Positions 60,801-64,000 of a stretch of 64,000 nt of DNA are shown one piece after another. The notes under the pieces are model-generated. The model saw only the letters and a list, made by a program, of their open reading frames with translations. It was not told the origin of the DNA and searched no databases. Position numbers and translations under genes: made by a program. How positions within the stretch are numbered: the first letter of the stretch is position 1; each line of letters opens with the position of its first letter. The DNA comes from Priapulus caudatus. Its lineage: Eukaryota; Priapulida; Priapulimorpha; Priapulimorphida; Priapulidae. The stretch spans positions 121,072 through 185,071 of the forward strand of contig NW_014577390.1 in assembly GCF_000485595.1 (NCBI RefSeq), written 5' to 3'.

Positions 60801-60854
60801 ACCTGCCGCCTGTCACCTGTGAGACCACCCATGACTGTCGCCAGCGACACCTAG
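9338..60854 (+). CDS. giant coiled-coil scaffold gene, about 30 exons, family not recognised
   Basis: Coding exons by GT-AG sites and matching phases: 9338-9420, 9727-9848, 10423-10563, 11460-14977, 16282-16392, 16977-17159, 18485-18616, 19489-19671, 20658-20846, 22271-22377, 22888-23024, 23435-23550, 24491-24606, 25551-25662, 25891-26037, 26489-26536, 26715-26798, 29219-29360 (frameshifted), 33567-33717, 34519-34684, 35140-35359, 36085-36249, 37320-37523. Then one clean version of each duplicated exon: 55393-55572, 40222-40316, 40632-40859, 58676-58771, 59213-59343. Then 60006-60147 and 60605-60854, with a TAG stop. The product is about 2,560 residues: a Ser-rich, largely disordered first half and a heptad-rich coiled-coil second half. 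There are no membrane segments. The architecture resembles centrosomal or ciliary scaffolds, but I cannot name a family. AATAAA signals occur at 61713 and 61831. Confidence 0.85.
10622..10815. mobile_element. pogo/Tigger-like MITE
   Basis: The left end is CAGTTTAGCCTCGTTATAACG. The inverted right end is CAGTGGAACCCC, with ATAACGCGAT repeated further in. The outline matches Tigger-type non-autonomous elements. It lies in the intron between 10563 and 11460. Confidence 0.7.
11460..14977 (+). CDS. large coiled-coil gene: 3.5-kb low-complexity exon
   Basis: 1,172 full codons plus a split first codon, ending DVPQ before GTATGC. The sequence is Ser/Thr/Pro/Asp-rich and looks disordered. Visible features: a KVTF motif (12719-12730) in SLSKVTFDDRVKSF, matching the RVxF docking consensus for protein phosphatase 1; tandem 17-residue repeats around SYTPPSQLNMGNSDSIT (12834-12975); two separated copies of GALSLxSLxVPS (about 13779-13815 and 14046-14082); an acidic DDDDD run near 13700; and a more ordered, Cys-containing C-terminal part with LLVEDWLTRVFGSL and CCRCADC (about 14356-14710). 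GC content is much higher than in the flanking introns, which fits coding sequence. The frame continues 168 bases into the intron but the splice site is clear. Function is unknown. Confidence 0.9.
14978..16281. other. intron with one MITE
   Basis: Starts GTATGC and ends TTACAG. Contains a short (TG)n tract near 15050-15085, AT-rich sequence, and the MITE at 15961-16188. No other feature seen. Confidence 0.7.
15961..16188. mobile_element. MITE with 49-bp inverted ends, 9-bp TSD and TTAGGG core
   Basis: The terminal inverted repeat starts CTCAAGGGGTCGTTGTCG. It is identical for 30 bp and continues to 49 bp with one mismatch (15961-16009 against 16140-16188). GTTAGTGTC lies at 15951-15959 and again at 16190-16198, one base outside each end, giving a perfect 9-bp target duplication. 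The core holds six TTAGGG-type units near 16049-16092. No coding capacity. A 9-bp duplication is typical of Mutator-like transposases, so that source is likely but not shown. Confidence 0.93.
16282..20846 (+). CDS. large coiled-coil gene: five exons, coiled coil begins
   Basis: Exons 16282-16392 (LLKNLHVHHATVNTPGG...), 16977-17159 (ESLQNMVSVLSDSERRLAEE...), 18485-18616 (...VLGMEARLTRAVQELEQE...), 19489-19671 (VAEKDALRRLIRETERNKAQ...) and 20658-20846 (GSQEIQQILRAVQQEEG..., then EEVVRCLWYRRKEVAAQLSL). All are multiples of three and in phase 0. Heptad patterning starts in the second of these. The last exon contains a Trp/Tyr-bearing helix pair that is less repetitive than the rest and may be the best probe for family assignment. 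The 18485 start could instead be 18494, because two AGs lie 9 bases apart. Confidence 0.85.
17765..17940. repeat. (TC)n microsatellite
   Basis: A pure TC tract of about 58 bp followed by interrupted CT-rich sequence, in the intron between 17159 and 18485. The rest of this intron, apart from the 28-bp repeat at 18190-18370, shows nothing recognisable. Confidence 0.95.
18190..18370. repeat. 28-bp minisatellite
   Basis: About six copies of a unit containing CCCATGGATTCCGTGTTGCC with a 28-bp period, intronic. The three forward reading frames stay open because 28 is not divisible by three and the unit lacks stops. I do not regard them as genes. Confidence 0.9.
18780..19487. repeat. 39-bp minisatellite ending at an exon
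   Basis: About 17 copies of a unit containing CTCTGTTGTTGAACTGTGAG and AACTAGCATGTAAT. The period is 39 bp in the cleanest part (19390-19487). It ends directly at the acceptor of the exon starting 19489, so the last unit supplies the splice acceptor. Confidence 0.9.
19672..20657. other. intron with pogo/Tc1-like MITE and (TA)n
   Basis: Holds repeated GGTTACCATGGTGAC-like motifs near 19800-19930. A MITE-like stretch lies at about 20358-20540, with ends CAGTCAACTCTCCC and CTGTCAGCTCTCC (right end read inward). A (TA)n tract follows at 20588-20615. Nothing coding. Confidence 0.55.
21401..22137. mobile_element. foldback element with about 240-bp inverted arms
   Basis: The left arm begins in ATCAATAGCTAATAAACACC and continues with AAAACGGGAAAATAGTGC and GAGGTTTACG-side sequence. 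The right arm (about 21905-22137) is its reverse complement, ending GTATTTATTAGCTCTTGAT. The element is bordered by (TA)n on both sides, so a target duplication cannot be read. The core includes CTTTCCTAGCACGGCTAATG. A noisy relative lies at about 52540-53025. No transposase is visible. Confidence 0.85.
22271..26798 (+). CDS. large coiled-coil gene: eight coiled-coil exons
   Basis: Exons 22271-22377, 22888-23024, 23435-23550, 24491-24606, 25551-25662, 25891-26037, 26489-26536 and 26715-26798. Phases 0/2, 2/1, 1/0, 0/2, 2/0 and then 0 agree throughout. Representative peptides: RLLSEKMDMEQQIKNQAWEI, RLASLTSKKNKLEAHVKTVA, GGASSLRAEIETMQERLLVE, LKDLKKKLQFIESQLHAKDK, LNNTSKDVQLLRDANITLER. Long heptads are interrupted by short Gly/Ser/Asn linkers (for example SPLGGSREPNEAD). 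No catalytic motif is seen. Confidence 0.88.
23551..24490. other. AT-rich intron, nothing recognised
   Basis: Runs from GTGAGT to TGTAG. It contains AGCCAAATGAGTC at 23598 and its near complement, GACTCATTTGGCT, at 24026. These may be the inverted ends of another short element, but no target duplication was found. Confidence 0.4.
24572..24890. repeat. 82-bp tandem repeat spanning an exon-intron boundary
   Basis: Four copies start at 24572, 24654, 24736 and 24823, with periods of 82, 82 and 87. Each begins with the last 35 bases of the exon (GAAGTAGAGCTGAAGTCTCT...) and runs through the splice donor into intron sequence. Only the first copy is attached to the full exon. Confidence 0.92.
24995..25345. 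mobile_element. hAT-like non-autonomous element, 6-bp TSD
   Basis: 351 bp with ends CAGGGTGCGAAATTAAC and CAGGGGTAGAAATTAAC (right end read inward). CTGTTA lies directly outside both ends (24989-24994 and 25346-25351). The interior repeats GGACTCCCTG-type motifs in both orientations. Non-coding. Confidence 0.88.
26148..26462. mobile_element. possible short DNA element
   Basis: The left part CAGTGTTCTCCTCAGATTT resembles the inverted right part AAGGTTCTCCCAAAGAATTT, and the interior repeats GACATGCCTT-like motifs. No target duplication was found, so the call is tentative. Confidence 0.35.
26858..27189 (+). mobile_element. tRNA-derived SINE with MetaSINE-type domain
   Basis: The head resembles tRNA-Ala(CGC): a Pol III A box at TGGCTCAATGTTAGAGTG, an anticodon-loop-like CTCGCAT, and a B box at GGGTTCAACTTCC. 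The body has ACCAAAGACTTGAAAAATGG and CTTCTCTGCTTAGCACTCAG, which I recall as the conserved central domain of MetaSINEs. The tail ends in AAG repeats at 27178-27189. The orientation matches the host gene and it lies in the intron after 26798. No clear target duplication. Confidence 0.8.
27330..28010. repeat. 27-bp CpG-rich (TGTGCGTGAGCGCG) minisatellite
   Basis: About 25 copies of a unit combining GTGTGTGCGAC and GTGTGTGCGTGAGCGC, with a 27-bp period and frequent 14-15 bp partial units. Because 27 is divisible by three, both strands stay open for hundreds of bases and yield repetitive peptides of no evident meaning. It consists mostly of alternating purine-pyrimidine sequence. Confidence 0.93.
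28695..29090. mobile_element. hAT-like non-autonomous element
   Basis: 396 bp with ends CAGTGCTCAAAATG and CAGTGCTCAAAGCTC (right end read inward). Internal motifs TGGGCGAC occur near both ends. The flanks (GGTTAT and GTTAGG) do not give a clean target duplication. Confidence 0.65.
29219..29360 (+). CDS. large coiled-coil gene: frameshifted exon
   Basis: Bounded by TTATAG and GTGTGC. It is 142 bases long, whereas both neighbouring exons demand a multiple of three, and no single frame is open. Pieces in different frames read FQKEKTESGS, EGYESASKQLE and QMERDREHNSAVIMK, a normal coiled-coil exon with at least two indels. It sits at the edge of the noisy 47-bp repeat, so sequencing error is more likely than real gene loss. 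Confidence 0.75.
29390..33565. repeat. 47-bp intronic satellite array, about 88 copies
   Basis: The unit combines CAGCTGTTAACATAGATATC, TCACACTGCAGGATAAATAT and CAGTAAC. Almost every copy has single-base insertions or deletions rather than substitutions. The array fills the intron between 29360 and 33567 and stops at the acceptor of the next exon. Copy number is estimated from length divided by unit. Confidence 0.95.
33567..37523 (+). CDS. large coiled-coil gene: five central exons
   Basis: Exons 33567-33717 (DKCQIEESARMKVGEELEKI...), 34519-34684 (...EVHSLRQSLARQEARVSDVE...), 35140-35359 (RELEQTQGALRQAQAAVATH...), 36085-36249 (EKLEEVGIERKAVEARLDKQ...) and 37320-37523 (LLAQLHETEANLTTVTESKN...). 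Phases agree at every junction. The last acceptor is ambiguous: CACAG occurs at both 37319 and 37331, keeping frame and differing by four residues. All are continuous coiled coil. Confidence 0.87.
33770..33815. repeat. (CA)n microsatellite
   Basis: About 40 bp of CACA after CGCA units. The rest of the 33718-34518 intron holds the MITE at 33922-34160 and degenerate TTGTTGACTG repeats from 34190 to 34515. Confidence 0.9.
33922..34160. mobile_element. MITE with AGGGTCTATGTCC ends and telomere-like core
   Basis: The left end GAGAGGGTCTATGTCCCCC and inverted right end CTCATAGGGTCTATGTCCACC match. Both continue to GGAGGGTACCCTGG. The core holds four consecutive CCCTAA units at 34040-34070. GCACACATGC lies on both sides (33911-33920 and 34162-34171), a possible 10-bp target duplication, but the flank is CA-rich so this may be chance. 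A truncated relative is at 2669-2834. Confidence 0.85.
35430..35505. repeat. (CGCACA)n microsatellite
   Basis: About 70 bp of CGCACA grading into CACA, in the 35360-36084 intron. Nothing else is recognised in that intron. Confidence 0.9.
36316..36505. mobile_element. pogo/Tc1-like MITE
   Basis: 190 bp with inverted CAGTCAAACC ends (CAGTCAAACCTGTGTG on the left, CAGTCAAACCAATGTT on the right read inward). Internal imperfect palindromy. The left flank is TA, the right flank TG. A similar class of element lies at about 10622-10815. Confidence 0.7.
37120..37280. repeat. TGTGTCACATGTACTGC minisatellite
   Basis: Units of 21-24 bp containing GTCACATGTACTGCTGTATG in the intron before 37320. Cys-rich peptides read here come from the repeat. 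Confidence 0.85.
37600..38025. repeat. 17-18 bp GTCCATGGTTACCAGG minisatellite
   Basis: About 24 imperfect units in the intron after 37523. The last part recurs at 53947-54205, where the second copy of the duplicated block begins. Confidence 0.88.
38049..38663. mobile_element. TTAA-flanked non-autonomous element
   Basis: The ends are AGGAACAGTAGCCTC and, read inward from the right, AGGGACAGTAGCCTC. TTAA lies at 38045-38048 and 38064 + 600 (38664-38667). TTAA target sites are used by piggyBac and Kolobok transposases; the AGGG ends favour Kolobok (inference). The second, noisier copy is at about 54230-54895 within the duplicated block. Confidence 0.85.
39181..39376 (+). pseudogene. garbled copy of the 55393-55572 exon
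   Basis: Between TTCCAG and GTAGAC there are 196 bases against 180 in the clean copy. Extra single bases break the frame (for example GAGAATAAAACCAGG against GAGAAAAACCAGG). Judged an unpolished copy and not a real pseudogene. Confidence 0.85.
39430..39905. repeat. 31-bp minisatellite, copy 1
   Basis: Units of GCCCTCTATGTTTCACAGCT plus GCCACTGCAGT, about 14 copies. It starts at the 3' edge of the preceding exon. The counterpart is at 55573-56040. Confidence 0.9.
40222..40859 (+). CDS. large coiled-coil gene: two exons, clean version
   Basis: Exon 40222-40316 (SKLMALKQKFKDQKLELNQS...) and exon 40632-40859 (RDSVVQERSKLAAQAHQLSV...). Phases are 0/2 and 2/2, joining to 58676. The same exons in copy 2 (56389-56485 and 56809-57043) are 2 and 7 bases too long and frameshifted. 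The intron between them holds degenerate ATAAGATAATATAACC repeats. Confidence 0.9.
40935..42480. repeat. (CACACCAGTA)n / (ACTACTACAC)n array, copy 1
   Basis: Array of about 10-11 bp units, mainly TACACACCAGTACACACC, interspersed with CAGCACAACACACTACTACA. It is indel-rich here. The cleaner counterpart is at 57120-58450. Confidence 0.93.
42741..43450 (+). pseudogene. garbled copies of the 58676 and 59213 exons
   Basis: 42741-42849 corresponds to 58676-58771 (109 against 96 bases, donor altered). 43297-43450 corresponds to 59213-59343 (154 against 131 bases). Both frames are broken by many small insertions, consistent with raw-read quality near the contig end. Confidence 0.85.
44456..44541. 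other. GC-rich non-matching tail before the gap
   Basis: After the shared GACAGGG, copy 1 turns into GC-rich sequence (CCCAGGCGGCACCGCAGCGG...) with no counterpart at 60013 in copy 2, where the true exon continues. Probably a read-end or mis-join artefact. Confidence 0.6.
44542..44566. other. assembly gap, 25 N
   Basis: A run of 25 N, which looks like a fixed-size scaffold join. Confidence 1.
44567..45640. other. sequence after the gap, no gene
   Basis: AT-rich start. About 44895-45630 looks like a transposon remnant, with CATAGGCGTAGTAAGG near its left and GGCCTACGCCACTG near its right. No exon or conserved peptide recognised. Confidence 0.4.
45640..50935. repeat. two-variant satellite array with higher-order pattern
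   Basis: All units share about 50 bp (GGTGCAACGCTGAGAAGAG, then CTCAGCCGAGAATAATT). Variant A (about 90 bp) continues ACATCATTATACAAGGCC and TTTATAGTTTATACTGCATG. Variant B (about 102 bp) continues TTGCTTCAAAATGTTTGTAT and TTTAGACGAGAACTATATTA. B units recur at about 46071, 46366, 46660, 46981, 47271 and 47561, spacing 290-321 bp, equal to an A-A-B triplet. Later spacing is irregular. Single-base indels occur throughout. No coding capacity. Confidence 0.93.
50936..52539. other. unexplained stretch, no recognisable gene
   Basis: Mixed-composition sequence with a repeated AAAGGAATTATGTC motif at 51118 and 51188. A 94-codon frame (52012-52296, plus) has no motif I recognise. Its neighbours are noisy, so any frame here is doubtful. 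Confidence 0.35.
52540..53025. mobile_element. noisy copy of the 21.4-22.1 kb foldback element
   Basis: Contains GGGCATTAGCCGTG, GGAAAGATAATG, TCTCCGCCTAGGAGTAT and AGCACTATTTTCCCGTTTT in the order expected for the reverse of the 21401-22137 element. The first arm is missing or lost in noise. Confidence 0.75.
53026..53946. other. GC-rich and TTGTCGGGG-repeat stretch
   Basis: 53040-53290 is GC-rich with no recognised feature. About 53570-53780 holds degenerate TAATTGTCCGGGGG units like those at positions 1-70. Immediately after it, copy 2 of the duplicated block begins. Confidence 0.5.
55393..55572 (+). CDS. large coiled-coil gene: clean version of duplicated exon
   Basis: 180 bases, phase 0/0, VESHDKLCELQKHTSDLEAA... 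to ...QQHIEQLQ, between TGTACAG and GTAGAC. It follows 37320-37523 and precedes 40222-40316 by phase and by order in copy 1. Confidence 0.88.
55573..56040. repeat. 31-bp minisatellite, copy 2
   Basis: Begins immediately after the exon donor. The unit CAGCTGCCACTGCAGTGCCC echoes the exon end CAGCTGCAGGTAGACAGCGCCCTC. Confidence 0.9.
56389..57043 (+). pseudogene. garbled copies of the 40222 and 40632 exons
   Basis: 56389-56485 and 56809-57043 match the clean copy-1 exons but are 97 and 235 bases long instead of 95 and 228, with frame breaks. Treated as sequence errors. Confidence 0.85.
57120..58450. repeat. (CACACCAGTA)n / (ACTACTACAC)n array, copy 2
   Basis: About 1.3 kb of TACACACCAGTACACACC and CACAACACACTACTACAC units. 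It holds an open frame of 459 codons made only of His/Tyr/Thr/Ser/Gln-rich repeats. Confidence 0.95.
58676..60854 (+). CDS. large coiled-coil gene: last four exons and stop
   Basis: 58676-58771 (RIQELEAVVDKVTVDAKQQR...), 59213-59343 (RTEVVSLLQGLRRELQKQMD...), 60006-60147 (GSLQIERSSREMDNIELRAV...) and 60605-60854 (RSPGRSRIEEINKVIARSQI... ending PPMTVASDT, TAG at 60852-60854). Phases 2/2, 2/1, 1/2 and 2 agree. The coiled coil ends near RDDNDRLRDQMSSLRKR. The tail after it is Gly/Ser/Asp-rich. The intron at 59344-60005 carries a palindromic MITE. Confidence 0.9.
58990..59200. repeat. TTTTTCAATCACTTAATC minisatellite
   Basis: T-rich degenerate repeats directly upstream of the exon at 59213. They may serve as its long polypyrimidine tract. 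The noisy counterpart is at 43120-43290. Confidence 0.8.
59443..59668. mobile_element. MITE with 38-bp inverted ends
   Basis: 226 bp. The left end CTAAAGCTGGGTTTCCACTA matches the inverted right end CTAAAGCTGGGTTTACACTA and continues to ACTTTGTATTGGCGA, with two mismatches in 38 bp. AGTTGGC and GTTGGGA motifs recur inside. Copy 1 of the block carries it in a heavily corrupted form at about 43588-44015. Confidence 0.9.
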
Positions 60855-62306
60855 TGGTGAGGCCGGTAACCATTGTCACCTATGACACCTGGTGGTAAGA
60901 GTACAATACTGTTTACCAGTGCCATTCACTGCACTAGTAAGGGTCGGTGTGCACATTCTGTTTCTATTATTGTTCTGTAAAATTTGTAGGGTAGACGTCT
61001 GTAGGTAGAGGGGAAGGTGTAAATCAAGTTCATTTTCCAACATTCCATATGGCCTTTTAAAAGTCAAAAAGTCATTGTCTGCTCAAAAAAGCAAGTGTTG
61101 TGTTAGTCTTGAGATTTTCATCTCTATATCAGAGGGTGAAACACGTCTAAATAAATATACGAATTTTACTTCTTGATTTAAAAATCATCTAATGCAGATG
61201 TCAAGATGCATCGTCTGCCTACGCACATCTAGTGTCATTCTAGTCTATTGTTAATATTTGTGTGTGTGACATCTAAGTCCTTTTACCTGTGTGTGATGTG
61301 AGGTGAGAGATCTCTTATATCGACATCAATCTAACAAGGAGAATTAATATTTTTTGTATGCTTCATCCATTTGCCATGAAGTCTCAGGTGCCAATTTTAT
61401 TAGAAATTTTGATTAGCTTTTTACTTTTTACTCATATTTAAGCGTTGCGCTTGCTAGTTGGCTTGCACACGATTATTCATTTTAGTAAAGTTATTTTCTT
61501 GTGAATCTCACATGCAGAAAATTACTCAAAACCAGATAATTGCCAACTTTATCATATTTTAAGCAGAAAGATATTGCGTGAGGGTATGTATGTTCATCTT
61601 AATTCGTGGTTTTTGCTAGGGACTTTTCACACGAGACAAATATGCAGAATGTACGTGTATTGCATTTTCTTTTGCTCGTCAAATTCTGTATTATTCTGTA
61701 CTTTGTTTATCAAATAAACATTCCAGCTGTCTTTAAACTTTTCACAAATATCTAGATGGGGCATCAAAGCATGCTTCTTTGACAATCGTTACACCTTATA
61801 AATATCCTTGTAAAATTATATATGCTGCTCAATAAACATTCCTGAATTTTATCATATATATTTTCTTTATTGTGTATAACGGTGTCGGTTGTATTAACTA
61901 AACATATTTTCTTATGCAATTAACTAAACTTTATTAACGTGCCGTTAACAATTAACATACAATAATCAGAACGTAGATAGTCATAATTATTATATTGTAG
62001 ATAACGAGTGGTCAATAAAATAAAATAAAATTAACAGTAATAATAATATCGTCAGTATCTGATGAAATGACAACTATGTTGCAAGAATACATATGAGATG
62101 GAGTAATTACATTATGATCATTAACTCGGTGGAGTGAATAAATATATATATATGCAACAACCTAGCCAACACGTGGTTGACATGTTTTTTCTTGTAGGCC
62201 ATGGTCAAATTTACGTATTCAACACATAATGTAAGAGTCCCTTTGTATAGAGGGCACTCTATAGTACATCATTGTGTTACTAGTGTCACCTGTCAACGGA
62301 CTTGTT
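60855..62306. other. intergenic / 3' UTR between convergent genes
   Basis: AT-rich. Plus-strand AATAAA at 61713 and 61831 are candidate poly(A) signals for the large gene. AATAAA on the minus strand near 61931 is a candidate for the DM13 gene. No RNA gene or transposon termini recognised. Confidence 0.5.
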
Positions 62307-63886
62307 TTATTTAGCAACCGGTAGGGTGACGCTTGCGAAATCCATGTTAAACCGTATGTCGTACATGCTTAGCCATTCAGCATCAAACACAGATGTAGTA
62401 GGCGGCAGCAGCAGCGTCATGTTTTTACCGTAGAACTCTGGCAGCGATGTGTAGTCCCTAAAACACACGAACATGACGCAACTACTTATGCAAGCTGTTC
62501 ATCAAGGTTCAATGATTCATAGACAGCTTTAACAATATACAGCATGGTGCAAGGTCAAACCACCTTGTATAATGCAACAAAGCGTTACGCTTGCTTTATA
62601 ATGGCAGTCCTAGTTCGCGCCTTCAGAAAACTGCATAGTGCATTAACCTTTAACGTAATTCAACCCAATAACGTCTACTGATCAGAGCATGTCCTGTTAC
62701 AGGAAAATTAGTTTTATTCGCTACACGCTTTCTTGCGTGAAAACGGCCAAACACGCGTCTAAGTGGTTGGTGGCGCTGTGGGTTGTTAACTTGTAAGAGC
62801 TAACGACGACGCCTTGCATTTAAATATTGCGATGTTTAGTGACAAGCGTTTCGTAGCAAGTGACCAACAAATCGGACCCGAAAATAGTTTTATATAATCC
62901 GACGCCATTTTATTTCTAGAATGGCACCTTGTTTGGTTATACCGCTTAGCATAGACGTATAAATTATAATGGCCTCATATAGTAAATATTTCTAAGGCAC
63001 TGTTTATTGGTCTAGGTATATTATGTTAACATGTGAGTACATGACACATGACAGCTCACGTAGAAAAGAAGGGAAGAACAACTTACAGCTTGCTTCGATG
63101 GTCACTGATCTTTGTCGCATTGTGGCTGCTGATGGGTGAACCACGACCTATCAAGAACTGCGTCCCTGAAACACACACATTAACTTAGCATCAGTCCCGT
63201 CCTGCAGCGTTACTGTGCAAAGCCTGTAAAATGTTGCACGGGGATGGTGATGTCCAATTGTCTAGCAAAGAGCAAGGTCGTAATTTACTATATAATGTAT
63301 ATTATTCTCTATAAACGGAATTTTTTTTGCCACATAGGGCTGTGGCCTCTGGAATTGGAGGGGGGGGTAAGGAATAGCTAGCCAATCGGTGAGATCAATA
63401 TTCATACTATAATATACTGCAATTATATAATTTACTATATATCACGAGGAAAGAGTGAAAAATGCTTCCACCCAAAACCAATGCAGACCTATATTACATG
63501 GTTAATGGCGATCTGCTCACGGTCCTTTGCCTAGAACAAAAACTGCGCGCGGCTTTTCCCCACATGCCACGCAGGTAAGATGAGTTAGCTACGCCTCTAA
63601 CATAATGTGCACTATGTGATATCTGTGATTAGAAATCTAATTGTGAGACTTATTAGTATATTATTTCTACGGTTATAGCGGTATATATGGTGTGGTTATT
63701 ATTACAACAGCGGCACTCACTCGGGGCGGTGCCATAGAAGAACAGGTCGTCTATGTGGATGGTCTGATGGTTGAGGATGCTGATGTGACCGCTCCTGATG
63801 CCGTGCTGGCCATGCAGCGTCTGACGCCTCAGTAACACCGGTGTAGGAGTGCTCACATCAGTAAACAGCACACCGCCGATATCCAC
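62307..63886 (-). CDS. DM13-domain protein, last three exons (partial)
   Basis: Exons 63721-63886, 63087-63165 and 62307-62457 are bounded by AG and GT on the minus strand. They total 396 bases, 132 codons including TAA. The joined peptide passes through HGQHGIRSGHISILNHQTIH, IDDLFFYGTAP, TQFLIGRGSPISSHNATKIS, LDYTSLPEFYGKNMTLLLPP and VFDAEWLSMYDIRFNMDFAS. This follows the DM13 pattern: an SGxxxI strand, F.IGRG, a KI/LxxY turn, VTLxLP, and a terminal FDxxWLSxYDxxFxxxF. DM13 occurs in secreted or surface proteins, often beside DOMON domains as in insect Skeletor, and a redox role has been proposed. The stop follows the domain by a few residues. Upstream domains lie beyond the right edge, so the full protein type is unknown. 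Confidence 0.85.
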
Positions 63887-63947
63887 CTGCGGGGCAGCGG
63901 GGAATTAATGAGATAGTGAGAATAATAGACGGCTATATGTCTAACTA

Positions 63948-63950
63948 TCG

Positions 63951-64000
<50 letters not shown>
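63948..64000. repeat. (CTAT)n microsatellite at window end
   Basis: Pure CTAT units running off the right edge. Confidence 0.97.

Overview
This is animal nuclear DNA. It has spliced genes with GT-AG introns, a tRNA-derived SINE, many non-autonomous DNA transposons and abundant micro- and minisatellites. The transposon mix and a SINE tail of the MetaSINE type suggest a marine invertebrate. I cannot name the species, and everything about the lineage is inference.

Layout. (1) Positions 155-5104, minus strand: the first three coding exons of RNASEH2A, the catalytic subunit of ribonuclease H2. The rest lies beyond the left edge. Its first intron is packed with nested transposons. (2) Positions 9338-60854, plus strand: one very large gene of about 30 coding exons and roughly 2,560 codons. 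It has a 1,173-codon low-complexity exon followed by a long run of coiled-coil exons. I do not recognise the family. A centrosomal, ciliary or cytoskeletal scaffold would fit, but this is unproven. (3) Positions 62307-63886, minus strand: the last three exons of a gene encoding a DM13 domain, convergent with the large gene.

Assembly state. The large gene is damaged by the assembly rather than by evolution. About 6-6.7 kb (37.8-44.46 kb) is present again at 53.95-60.0 kb. The two copies carry scattered single-base insertions and deletions at different places, so each supplies clean versions of exons that the other garbles. Between them lie a 25-N gap (44542-44566) and about 9.4 kb of sequence that does not belong to the gene, mainly a two-variant satellite. 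A 4.2-kb array of a 47-bp repeat (29.4-33.56 kb) is similarly noisy, and the exon beside it is frameshifted. By splice phase the reading frame runs through 37523, then one clean version of each duplicated exon (55393-55572, 40222-40316, 40632-40859, 58676-58771, 59213-59343), then 60006-60147 and 60605-60854.

The most interesting biology is in the mobile DNA. Four different short elements share CAG...CTG ends and perfect 6-bp target duplications. MITEs carry internal telomere-like TTAGGG tracts, one with 49-bp inverted ends and a perfect 9-bp target duplication. A foldback element has been split by another transposon. Tandem repeats have also grown across exon-intron boundaries and multiplied splice sites. 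I found no defence, CRISPR, operon-like or other clearly new system.
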